Source: JAICYJ01 sp035695105 (GTDB lineage: Bacteria; Actinomycetota; Thermoleophilia; Gaiellales; JAICJC01). Taken from it: a DNA stretch of 64,000 nt. The number at the start of each line of letters is the position of its first letter. The first letter of the stretch is position 1. The notes beneath the pieces were generated by a model, which saw only the letters and a list, made by a program, of their open reading frames with translations, had not been told where the DNA came from and searched no databases. Below, piece by piece: positions 17,801 through 24,292 of the stretch. Made by a program: the position numbers and the translations under genes. The stretch lies in NCBI GenBank assembly GCA_035695105.1, contig DASSEV010000043.1, forward strand, positions 62,001 through 126,000, read 5' to 3'.

Positions 17801-18709
17801 TCAGCTCTCGCACAGCTCCACCACCCGCGAGACCACCTCGGGCAGCGTCTCGAATGTCAGCGGACGCGTCAGGTCGTAGACCGGCACCGCCCGCACCAGG
17901 TCGCCGAGCTGCTCGAACGCCCGGGCGCGGTCGTCGGTCTGTGGGATGCGGAACGCCAGCGCCCACAGGTCGCGCAGCGCGACCATCGGCGCCGCCCGCT
18001 CGAGCCGCACGCCGTCGTCGGTGCCGATGCGGAGCAGGACGGCGGCCGCGAGCGGCACCGGATCGGCGCCTCCGCGGCGTTCGGGGTCGATCGCCAGGTT
18101 GATGCGCGTCGTCGTCGAGGCCACCGTGCTCATCCCGGCCGGAACCTCGCGGAGCGCGCCGGCGCGCATGCGAACCACCGCCGGGCCGGGCATCACGACC
18201 GGGTCGGGCTGGAAGCTGACGCGCGTGATGTCCTCGGTCAGCAGCCGGTAGCCGGCCGCGTGCAGCGCCAGCGCAAGCGTCGTCTTCCCGTGCTCGCCGG
18301 GGGCCGCAATGATCACGGCCCTGCCCGCGTGCTCCACGGCGGCGCCGTGGATGGAGAGATCCCCGAGGCGCGTGAACGTCACCATCATGGGGACGCCCCA
18401 CAGGTGCACCTCCCGGCGCACGTCCTGGTCACTTGGCGGCACCTCGACCGTGCGGTCGAACGGTGCGATCCGGAACCACCCGACCCCGTCGGCCCAGAAG
18501 TCGAAGATGTGCCCGCCGCCGAACAGCCGGCCCGCCACGCCGTTCGGCGTGAGCCAGTCGAGAAGATGGGGCTCGTCGTGATGCGGCTCGTCGCCGCGCA
18601 TCTCGACGACCGTCAGGCCGTCGGCGCTCTGCCCCTGCCGGGTGAAGCGCAGGGGGATCTCGCTCGTGATGGAGAACCCGAAGCAGCTGTGGGGCGCGGT
18701 CTCGTTCAC
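17801..18709 (-). CDS. HPr-kinase-like kinase of the RiPP cluster
   Basis: 302 residues, start overlapping the cyclase stop by ATGA. The C-terminal half is HprK-like: 'LSIHGAAVEHAGRAVIIAAPGEHGKTTLALAL' contains His121 and a P-loop (137-143, Lys141), followed by 'LLTEDITRVS', the HPr-kinase acidic strand. There is no HPr-binding N-terminal domain of the classical type, and no PTS genes are near, so HPr regulation is unlikely. Homologues in lasso clusters (paeninodin-type, pseudomycoidin PsmK) phosphorylate the side chain of the C-terminal Ser of the precursor. The precursor at 20646-20813 ends in Ser, consistent with that activity. It should act in the cytoplasm before export. Confidence 0.85.
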   Translation of the reverse strand: MNETAPHSCFGFSITSEIPLRFTRQGQSADGLTVVEMRGDEPHHDEPHLLDWLTPNGVAGRLFGGGHIFDFWADGVGWFRIAPFDRTVEVPPSDQDVRREVHLWGVPMMVTFTRLGDLSIHGAAVEHAGRAVIIAAPGEHGKTTLALALHAAGYRLLTEDITRVSFQPDPVVMPGPAVVRMRAGALREVPAGMSTVASTTTRINLAIDPERRGGADPVPLAAAVLLRIGTDDGVRLERAAPMVALRDLWALAFRIPQTDDRARAFEQLGDLVRAVPVYDLTRPLTFETLPEVVSRVVELCES

Positions 18710-20502
18710 CAGGCCGCCAGGAAGGCGTGAGCCGAGGTCAGGTCGCGCGCCCAGCAGTACTCCCAGAGCGAGAAGTTGCCCTGGTCGAGTCGCTCGGACA
18801 GGCGCCGGTAGTCCACGCCCGGCATGTGGTAGTCGGGATTGGCGACGTAGCGGCGCATCAGGTCGTAGTCGGCATGGGTGAGCAGGTGCTCGCCGAACAC
18901 GGTCTTGTCCCTCCGGTCGAGGATCTCGTCGGGCAGGCGGCCGCGGAGCGCCCGCTTGACCAGCGTCTTTCGCCGCGTGTCGGGGAACTTGACCTCGGCG
19001 CGAAGGCTGAGGAAGAACTCCCAGAGATCGACGTCCACGAACGGCCGGCGGACGTCCACCCCATGCATGTCGGCCACCATCTCGTCGGCCGCGAGCGTCT
19101 CGGACGACCCCCCGAAGGAGGTCGTCTGCAGATCGATCCAGCGCTGCCGGGCCGGGGACAGGAGGTCCGGCCGCGGGATCGTGGTCACCTCGCGCCTCGT
19201 GATCCAGTCAGGCGGCGGCACCGCGCGCTGCACGCCGCGCCAGTGCAGGTACCGGTTCGTGAGCCGCCCGGGGGCGATGGCCGGCACGAACTGCTTGACG
19301 ATGAACGGCCAGCCGGCCCCGCGTCCACGCTGCGTGCGGATCAGGGACGCAACCGCGCCGAAGCGCCCGTGCACGAGCAGGTGGCCGGCCAGATGGCCCT
19401 TGTTGTCGATCACGTACTCGGCGAGCTCGCCGGTCATGAGGGTGCGGATGCCGAGCGATCGCGCCAGCGCGTAGTTCTCGTCGAGCTCGGGCACCGAGAC
19501 GATCGGGATCGGCGAGTCGAGCAGGTCACACCAGCGCTCGACGTCGTCCAGGCCCTTCGCCTGTGGGCGGTAGGTGTGCAGCGGCATGTCGAGGTAGCCG
19601 GCCACCATCTCGATCCACACCCGTTCGTCCACGCTGGGCAAGTCGGGGAACACCGCGGACAGGGCCTGCACCGGCCGGCCGTAGCGCTCCACGTGCCCCG
19701 GTGCGGCGAACGCCGCGACCGCCGGCGAATCGATGCCGCCCGAGAGCGAGATGCCGTCCTCGCCGGTCGCGCAGCGGTCGACCGCCCGGCGGAACAGCTC
19801 GATGAAGCGCTCCTGCGCCTCCTCCTGCGTGTAGCGGCCGGTCTCGACCAGGCGCTCCGGCTCCCAGTAGCGGCGCACCGCATGCCCCGGGGCGCGCCCG
19901 GCGGTCATCACCGTTGCGGCGGCCAGGCGCTTCGCGCCCTTCACGGCCGCCGGCGCATCCGCTCCTCCGCCCTGGCCGTAGAAGATCCGCTCGACCGCGT
20001 CGAGGTCCGGCTGCCGCGAGATACCCGCTCCGGCGAGCACCTGCTTGGCCTCGCTGGCCGCGTGGAATCCGTCCGCATCATCGTGGTAGAAGACCGCCCG
20101 GAAGCCGACCTGATCGCGAAACACCCACAGCTGCTCGCCGTCGGTGACCGCCGCGGCGAACTGACCGCGCAGGTGCGCGGGCGCGGCCACCCCCCACCGC
20201 CGGAATGCCGCCGCAAGCACGTCGGCCTGCGCGTCGCCCGGTGCCGGCCCGCCGGCCGGGGTGAGCTCCCGCCGGAGCTCGGCCTCGTTGTCGAGACGGC
20301 CCGCGAGCGCCGCAACCAGGCCGTTCTGTGCCGAGATCGACGCGTCGTCGCGATCCTCGTGCCGGCTCACGCCGAGCACGACGGCGCCCACCTGGCGCGT
20401 GTCGAGCACGGTGCCGCGATGCGGCGCAGCCTCGAGCATCCGGCGAACCCGCTCGGGCTCGGCCGGACCGGTCCGGACCAGTCGTGCTGAGAGGGAGGCC
20501 AT
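18706..20502 (-). CDS. AsnB-like lasso cyclase (C protein)
   Basis: 598 residues. The N-terminal ~200 residues are a class II glutamine-amidotransferase-like domain that lacks the catalytic Cys2 (it starts Met-Ala-Ser), so it cannot hydrolyse glutamine like true asparagine synthetase. The C-terminal domain carries the ATP pyrophosphatase loop 'SLSGGIDSPAVAAFA' (254-259) and 'VDVRRPFVDVDLWEFFLSL', then 'RKTLVKRALRGRLPDEILDRRDKT', all typical of the AsnB fold. In lasso systems this enzyme adenylates an Asp/Glu side chain of the core and closes the macrolactam with the new N-terminus. It leads the leftward operon behind a TACACT box 8 nt from its ATG. Confidence 0.9.
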   Translation of the reverse strand: MASLSARLVRTGPAEPERVRRMLEAAPHRGTVLDTRQVGAVVLGVSRHEDRDDASISAQNGLVAALAGRLDNEAELRRELTPAGGPAPGDAQADVLAAAFRRWGVAAPAHLRGQFAAAVTDGEQLWVFRDQVGFRAVFYHDDADGFHAASEAKQVLAGAGISRQPDLDAVERIFYGQGGGADAPAAVKGAKRLAAATVMTAGRAPGHAVRRYWEPERLVETGRYTQEEAQERFIELFRRAVDRCATGEDGISLSGGIDSPAVAAFAAPGHVERYGRPVQALSAVFPDLPSVDERVWIEMVAGYLDMPLHTYRPQAKGLDDVERWCDLLDSPIPIVSVPELDENYALARSLGIRTLMTGELAEYVIDNKGHLAGHLLVHGRFGAVASLIRTQRGRGAGWPFIVKQFVPAIAPGRLTNRYLHWRGVQRAVPPPDWITRREVTTIPRPDLLSPARQRWIDLQTTSFGGSSETLAADEMVADMHGVDVRRPFVDVDLWEFFLSLRAEVKFPDTRRKTLVKRALRGRLPDEILDRRDKTVFGEHLLTHADYDLMRRYVANPDYHMPGVDYRRLSERLDQGNFSLWEYCWARDLTSAHAFLAAW

Positions 20503-20510
20503 TCACCCTC

Positions 20511-20538
20511 AGTGTAGTGATGGGGCCAGTCGTGTCGA
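20511..20538 (-). promoter_or_regulatory. Promoter of the leftward RiPP maturation operon
   Basis: On the minus strand, TCGACA (20538-20533), a 16-bp spacer and TACACT (20516-20511) stand 8 nt before the cyclase ATG at 20502. The transcript would be nearly leaderless. It faces the rightward promoter at 20574-20601 back to back in one 143-bp spacer. Confidence 0.5.
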
Positions 20539-20573
20539 GATCACGATAGGGCCGATAACGCGTAATTTCGGGG

Positions 20574-20601
20574 TTGACACGTCGCCGCGCCGGGGTATAG
20601 T
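20574..20601 (+). promoter_or_regulatory. Near-consensus sigma-70 promoter of the RiPP precursor
   Basis: TTGACA (20574-20579), a 16-bp spacer and TATAGT (20596-20601): the best sigma-70-like promoter in the window. It lies about 45 bp before the precursor ATG. A purine-rich GAGGGGG at 20630-20636 may serve as ribosome-binding site. Confidence 0.6.
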
Positions 20602-20645
20602 TGCGGTGGCTTCGTAGTTTGTGATCGACGAGGGGGTAATACGGG

Positions 20646-20813
20646 ATGAAGTACGCAGCGCCGGTCGTGGTGGACTTCGGTTCCATCTCGGACCACACGT
20701 TCGTGCATACCAATTCGCAGGGTCATGTCGTCCACAAGGACCACATCACCTGCGAGACCGACAAGTTCGGCGAGTTCTCGTGCGGTGGGCACGGCGGCTC
20801 GATGGACTCGTAG
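20646..20813 (+). CDS. Lasso-type RiPP precursor peptide (A), 55 residues
   Basis: Starts ATG 20646 and ends TAG 20811-20813. The leader has the RRE-binding lasso signature Y-x-x-P-x-V-x3-G: Tyr3, Pro6, Val8, Gly12, with Thr18 in the place of Thr(-2) (15 residues after the Tyr, as in fusilassin-type leaders). Cutting there gives a 36-residue core beginning Val20, which has no Asp/Glu at core positions 7-9; the first acid is Asp32 (core 13). Cutting after Asn23, with Thr22 as -2, would give core Ser1 and Asp9, a possible 9-residue ring. The core holds two Cys (36, 46), five His (21, 27, 30, 33, 49), a 'DKFGEFSC' stretch and a Gly-rich tail, and its last residue is Ser55, the expected kinase target. 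Confidence 0.85.
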   Translation: MKYAAPVVVDFGSISDHTFVHTNSQGHVVHKDHITCETDKFGEFSCGGHGGSMDS

Positions 20814-20822
20814 GCGTCGCAG

Positions 20823-21812
20823 CTGGATGAGCTGACGTCTTCGTCCGGGGACGCTGTACCCCCGGGCGTCCTGGACGCTCGAGACGTCACGCGTTCGTTT
20901 GGTGCGAACACGGTTCTGTCCGGCGTCGACCTTCGGGTCGGCGCCGGACGCATTTCTGCGCTGCTCGGGCCGAACGGCGCAGGCAAGACCACCTTTCTGC
21001 GGATCGTCACCGGCCTGCTGCTTCCCGAGTCGGGAACCGTCTCCGTAGCCGGCATCGACGTCGCGGCCGATCCGATGGCCGCCCGCCGGCATATCGGGGT
21101 CGTACCGTCGGGTGACCGCACGTTCTACATGCGCATCACCGGCATCGAGAACCTCGCGTTCTTCGGCCGGCTGTACGGCCTCTCCCGCCGCGAAGCGCTC
21201 GCCCGCGGCCAGCAGCGCCTCGCGGACGTCGGGCTCGCCGACGCAGGAGGTCAGCGCGCGGGGTTGTATTCGCATGGCATGCAGAAGCGCCTCTCGATGG
21301 CTCGCGCCCTGCTCATGAACCCGGAGCTGCTGGTTGTGGACGAGGCCACCGACGGGCTCGATCCGGAGGGCGCGCGCCGCATCCAGGATCTCGTGCGCAG
21401 CATCGCCGACCGCGGCACCGCCGTGATCTGGACGACGCAGCGCCTCGACGAGATCCGCGGGTTCGCGGACGCGGTGACCGTGCTCGACCGGGGGCGCACG
21501 ACGTTCGCGGGGACGGTCGAGGATCTGATGCTGCAGTCGACGTCGCGCGCGTACTTCGTGCGTCTGCGTGGGGCGGGCGGTGCGGCGGCCGACGCTGAGC
21601 TGGAGCGGGCGAACGACGCTCTGGCCGCCCGCGGCTCGCTGTCGCGCGCGGGCGGCGATCGCGAGCACCTGCGGCTCGACCTGACCGAGGGCGCCGTGCT
21701 GGGCGAGGCGCTGTCGGCGATCGCGGGGACGGGCCTGATCGTGCTCGATGTCGCCCAGCAGCGATCCGAGCTGGAGCAGTCGTTCCTCAGGCTGACAACG
21801 CCGCGTACGTGA
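20823..21812 (+). CDS. ABC transporter ATP-binding protein of the RiPP cluster (non-canonical start)
   Basis: Homology starts well before the first ATG (21075). 'VLDARDVTRSFGANTVLSG' and the Walker A 'LLGPNGAGKTT' (around 20967-20993) lie upstream of it, in the same frame as the precursor and after its TAG. Between that TAG and 21075 there is no in-frame ATG, GTG or TTG; the only candidates are CTG at 20823, 20832 and 20871. I give 20823 (329 residues). Further motifs: signature 'YSHGMQKRLSMARALL' (degenerate LSGGQ) and Walker B 'LLVVDEATDGLDP'. The C-terminal ~80 residues form an extra domain as in drug/bacteriocin ATPases. With the next gene it should export the mature peptide or give immunity. 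Translation may be coupled to the precursor stop. Confidence 0.8.
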   Translation: MDELTSSSGDAVPPGVLDARDVTRSFGANTVLSGVDLRVGAGRISALLGPNGAGKTTFLRIVTGLLLPESGTVSVAGIDVAADPMAARRHIGVVPSGDRTFYMRITGIENLAFFGRLYGLSRREALARGQQRLADVGLADAGGQRAGLYSHGMQKRLSMARALLMNPELLVVDEATDGLDPEGARRIQDLVRSIADRGTAVIWTTQRLDEIRGFADAVTVLDRGRTTFAGTVEDLMLQSTSRAYFVRLRGAGGAAADAELERANDALAARGSLSRAGGDREHLRLDLTEGAVLGEALSAIAGTGLIVLDVAQQRSELEQSFLRLTTPRT

Positions 21813-22645
21813 CCGGCACACAGCCGAACCCGGTCGCCGAGCTGGCGAAGCTGAGCGCGTTCCTGCGCCGCGACGTGCTGACGCGGCTGAGCTACCGCAC
21901 CGCGATCCTCGCGGACTGGTTCAGCCTGTTCTCACAGGCGCTCGTCTTCTACTACGTCTCGAAGGTCGTGAATCCCGCCCGGATTCCGAGCAGCGGCGGG
22001 CAGCGCACGACGTACATCGCCTACGTCACGGTCGGCATCGCCGTCAGCGGGCTGCTCGCCATCGGCCTTGCCCGGCTGGTCAACGCGATCCGCCAGGAGC
22101 AGTTCATGGGCACGCTCGAGTCACTGATGGTGACGCCGACGACAGCCAGCGTGATCCTGCTCGGCTCGGTTGTCTACGACCTCATCTACGTGCCCTTTCG
22201 CACGGTCATCTTCCTGGTGATCGTCTCGATCGGGTTCAACGTCAGCTTCGTCGTCTCGGGATACATCCCCGCCCTGGTCATCCTCGCTGCGTTCATCCCC
22301 TTCGTGTGGGGGATCGGGTCGATCGCCTCGGCGTGCGTGCTCACGTTCCGGCGCGGCACCGGCGTGCTCGGGTTCGGCACGTTCGTGCTCACCTTCACCT
22401 CGGGCGCCTACTTCCCGGTCTCGCTGTTCCCGTCCTGGGTGGGGGAGCTCGCGAAGATCAACCCCATAGCCGTGGCCATCACCGGGATGCGCGAGCAGCT
22501 GATCGGAGGCGCCGGCTGGGGCGACGCGCTGACCGTGCTGGCGAAGCTCGTGCCGATGTCCGGCATCACCCTGCTGGCCGGGCTGCTCGCCTTCCGTCTG
22601 GCGATGCGCCGGGAGCGCCGGCTCGGTACGCTCGGGCTCTACTGA
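21809..22645 (+). CDS. ABC-2 type transporter permease of the RiPP cluster
   Basis: 278 residues, GTG start overlapping the ATPase stop (GTGA). Six membrane helices; the first cytoplasmic coupling region reads 'IRQEQFMGTLESLMVTPTTASVILLG', the E-x-G-T-L-E-x-L motif of ABC-2 permeases. The last part has 'GAYFPVSLFPSWVGELAKINPIAVAITGMREQLIGG', also typical. It forms the membrane half of the exporter encoded with 20823-21812. This split ATPase/permease exporter differs from the single-chain McjD-type ABC exporter of classical proteobacterial lasso clusters. It lies 19 bp before the B1 gene. Confidence 0.9.
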   Translation: MTGTQPNPVAELAKLSAFLRRDVLTRLSYRTAILADWFSLFSQALVFYYVSKVVNPARIPSSGGQRTTYIAYVTVGIAVSGLLAIGLARLVNAIRQEQFMGTLESLMVTPTTASVILLGSVVYDLIYVPFRTVIFLVIVSIGFNVSFVVSGYIPALVILAAFIPFVWGIGSIASACVLTFRRGTGVLGFGTFVLTFTSGAYFPVSLFPSWVGELAKINPIAVAITGMREQLIGGAGWGDALTVLAKLVPMSGITLLAGLLAFRLAMRRERRLGTLGLY

Positions 22646-22664
22646 TCCCTCGCAAGGAGTGTCC

Positions 22665-22949
22665 ATGATCGACCAGGCAACCAGGATCCGCCGGAACCCG
22701 GACGTGGTCTTCCGCCAGCTCGAGGAGGAGCAGGGCGGCGTGCTGTTGCATCTCCAGTCCGGCGAGTATCACGGCCTCAACGACATGGGCTCGTTGATCT
22801 GGCGCCTGATCGAGAACGAGACAACCTTCAGCGGCGTCGTGGAGGGTGTCCGCGCCGAGGTGGAGGACGCCCCGGAGCAGGTCGACCAGGAGGTCTCCGA
22901 CTTCCTCGACGACCTGAACAAGCGGGATCTGATCGAGCTGCTGCCCTAG
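22665..22949 (+). CDS. PqqD-family RiPP recognition element (lasso B1 protein)
   Basis: 94 residues. ATG 22665 is preceded by AAGGAG (22654-22659) at 5 nt, which excludes the GTG at 22659 lying inside that site. The PqqD fold is recognisable: 'RNPDVVFRQLEEEQGGVLLHLQSGEYHGLNDMGSLIWRLIEN' (three strands, the 'Y-x-L-N-x-x-G-x-x-I-W' helix) followed by two amphipathic helices ending in 'FLDDLNKRDLIELL'. Such stand-alone RREs bind the precursor leader through the Tyr/Pro/Gly signature and present it to the B2 protease and the cyclase. It closes the rightward operon (precursor, ATPase, permease, B1). Confidence 0.92.
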   Translation: MIDQATRIRRNPDVVFRQLEEEQGGVLLHLQSGEYHGLNDMGSLIWRLIENETTFSGVVEGVRAEVEDAPEQVDQEVSDFLDDLNKRDLIELLP

Positions 22950-22985
22950 CGGTACCGGCCGGCAGCGTCCGGCCGGCGCTGTTCG

Positions 22986-23006
22986 CGGACGTTGCGGGGA
23001 CGTCCG
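22986..23006. terminator. Hairpin after the RiPP operon
   Basis: Arms CGGACGT and ACGTCCG pair perfectly around a 7-nt loop, 36 bp after the B1 stop. There is no downstream U-run, so it is at best a weak or factor-dependent terminator. A second, GC-only inverted repeat (CCGGCC / GGCCGG) lies just before, at 22955-22976. Confidence 0.3.
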
Positions 23007-23119
23007 GAAAAACTCAACAGAACCCTGAGCGGGGCCTTACAGGTCTCGAACAGGTCGCGGGCATCGTGCCGCCTGACGACTTCGGCCCCTGACCCCGACC
23101 TGCAGGAGGTGTCGTCTGT

Positions 23120-24292
23120 ATGAGACGTCCCACGCGCCTGAAGCTCGCTCTGCTCACTGTCCTGGCCGCCGGCACGATGATGCTGGCCGGCGCACCCGCC
23201 GGCAACGCGGCGATCTCGTCCGACTCGGGTGTGCATACCTGGCTGTTCGACGGCGCAAACACCGTCGTCACCACCAGCGCGGAGGCCGTCACGGTGGCCC
23301 AGCGGAATGACGTGATCGTGGGCGTCCCACGGTACGGGCAGTTCCTCTCCGCGATGAAGAGCGCCCACCCGGGCATCATCATCGCCCAGTACCACAAGGG
23401 CACGACCGTCAAGGCGGACTATCCCTGGGTCGCCGCCAACCACCCCGACTGGCTGCTTCGCGGGTCGAACGGCCAGGTGCTGAAGAGCAGCTGGGGCGGC
23501 TACCTGATCAACCCGCAGCTCACCGCCGTCCGCCAGTGGGAGGCGAGCTATGCGCAGCAGCAGCAGGCCGCCGGCTGGACGGGCGTCTACATGGACTCGA
23601 TGGGGAGCATGGCCTTCTACGGCTTCCCGTCGACGCCGATCAACCCGCAGACGAACAAGCCGTTCACGATGACCGAGTGGTTGAACGCGACCACCGGCCT
23701 GGCGCAGGCGGTCGACGCGGCGGTCACGATCCCGGTGATCGACAACGGGCTGAACAACGGCACCCGCTACTTCGCGAACATGAGCCCGCTCGGCGCCGTC
23801 GGGCAGGGCGGGCTGTTCGAGGAGTGCTTCCGTGACGCCACCGACGGCGTCAACGCCTGGCCGTCGCTGACCGACTGGGAGAACCAGATCAAGGCGATCC
23901 AGGACATGCAGTCCAAGGGCAAGATCGCGCTCTGCCTGACCAAGCTCTGGGTGTCGGCCACCACCGCGCAGCGGTCGCAGTGGCTGCGGTTCGCGCTGGG
24001 CTCCTACCTGCTGGCGAAGGGGTCGAGCGCGGACTTCATGTTCATGGGGTCGCAGACCCAGAGCGCCCTCTCGACGGTGAACACGGGCTTCCCCGCCCTG
24101 GGCACGCCGACGTCCGCCCTCAAGCAGTCGGGCTCGCTGTGGGTCCGCTACTTCCAGTACGGCGCGGTCGTGGTGAACCCGACCGGGTCGGCGGCCAGCA
24201 CATCCCTGGGCGCGAGCTACACCGACAGCGGCGGGCGTGCGGTCACGTCGGCGACGCTAGGCGGCCACACGGGGGCGATCTTCACGAGGTAG
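23120..24292 (+). CDS. Secreted GHL15-like putative glycoside hydrolase (paralogue 1)
   Basis: 390 residues. AGGAGGT (23104-23110) lies 9 nt before ATG 23120. A signal peptide (~1-30, ending 'APAGNA') leads a TIM-barrel-like protein of the hypothetical glycosyl hydrolase family 15 type (PF14885). Seen: 'HPGIIIAQYHKG', 'NHPDWLLRGSNGQVL', the conserved acid 'GWTGVYMDSMG', 'PVIDNGLNNGTRYF', and a late 'GAVVVNPTGSAASTSLGASY' beta-domain. It shares layout with 25945-27147 and 28298-29506 but is the most divergent of the three. Family activity is unproven; by position in the EPS locus it may cut or remodel the exopolysaccharide. Its 3' end overlaps the convergent flippase gene by 11 bp. Confidence 0.75.
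   Translation: MRRPTRLKLALLTVLAAGTMMLAGAPAGNAAISSDSGVHTWLFDGANTVVTTSAEAVTVAQRNDVIVGVPRYGQFLSAMKSAHPGIIIAQYHKGTTVKADYPWVAANHPDWLLRGSNGQVLKSSWGGYLINPQLTAVRQWEASYAQQQQAAGWTGVYMDSMGSMAFYGFPSTPINPQTNKPFTMTEWLNATTGLAQAVDAAVTIPVIDNGLNNGTRYFANMSPLGAVGQGGLFEECFRDATDGVNAWPSLTDWENQIKAIQDMQSKGKIALCLTKLWVSATTAQRSQWLRFALGSYLLAKGSSADFMFMGSQTQSALSTVNTGFPALGTPTSALKQSGSLWVRYFQYGAVVVNPTGSAASTSLGASYTDSGGRAVTSATLGGHTGAIFTR

Noticed and set aside
18706..20502. Genuine glutamine-dependent asparagine synthetase
   Set aside because: The catalytic Cys2 is absent and the neighbours are B2, kinase and precursor genes.
20621..20830. 69-codon ORF overlapping the RiPP precursor in another frame
   Set aside because: It starts upstream of the RBS, lacks the leader signature and is Arg/Gly-rich.
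21075..21812. ATG 21075 as start of the ABC ATPase
   Set aside because: It would remove the Walker A loop, which is intact and in frame just upstream.
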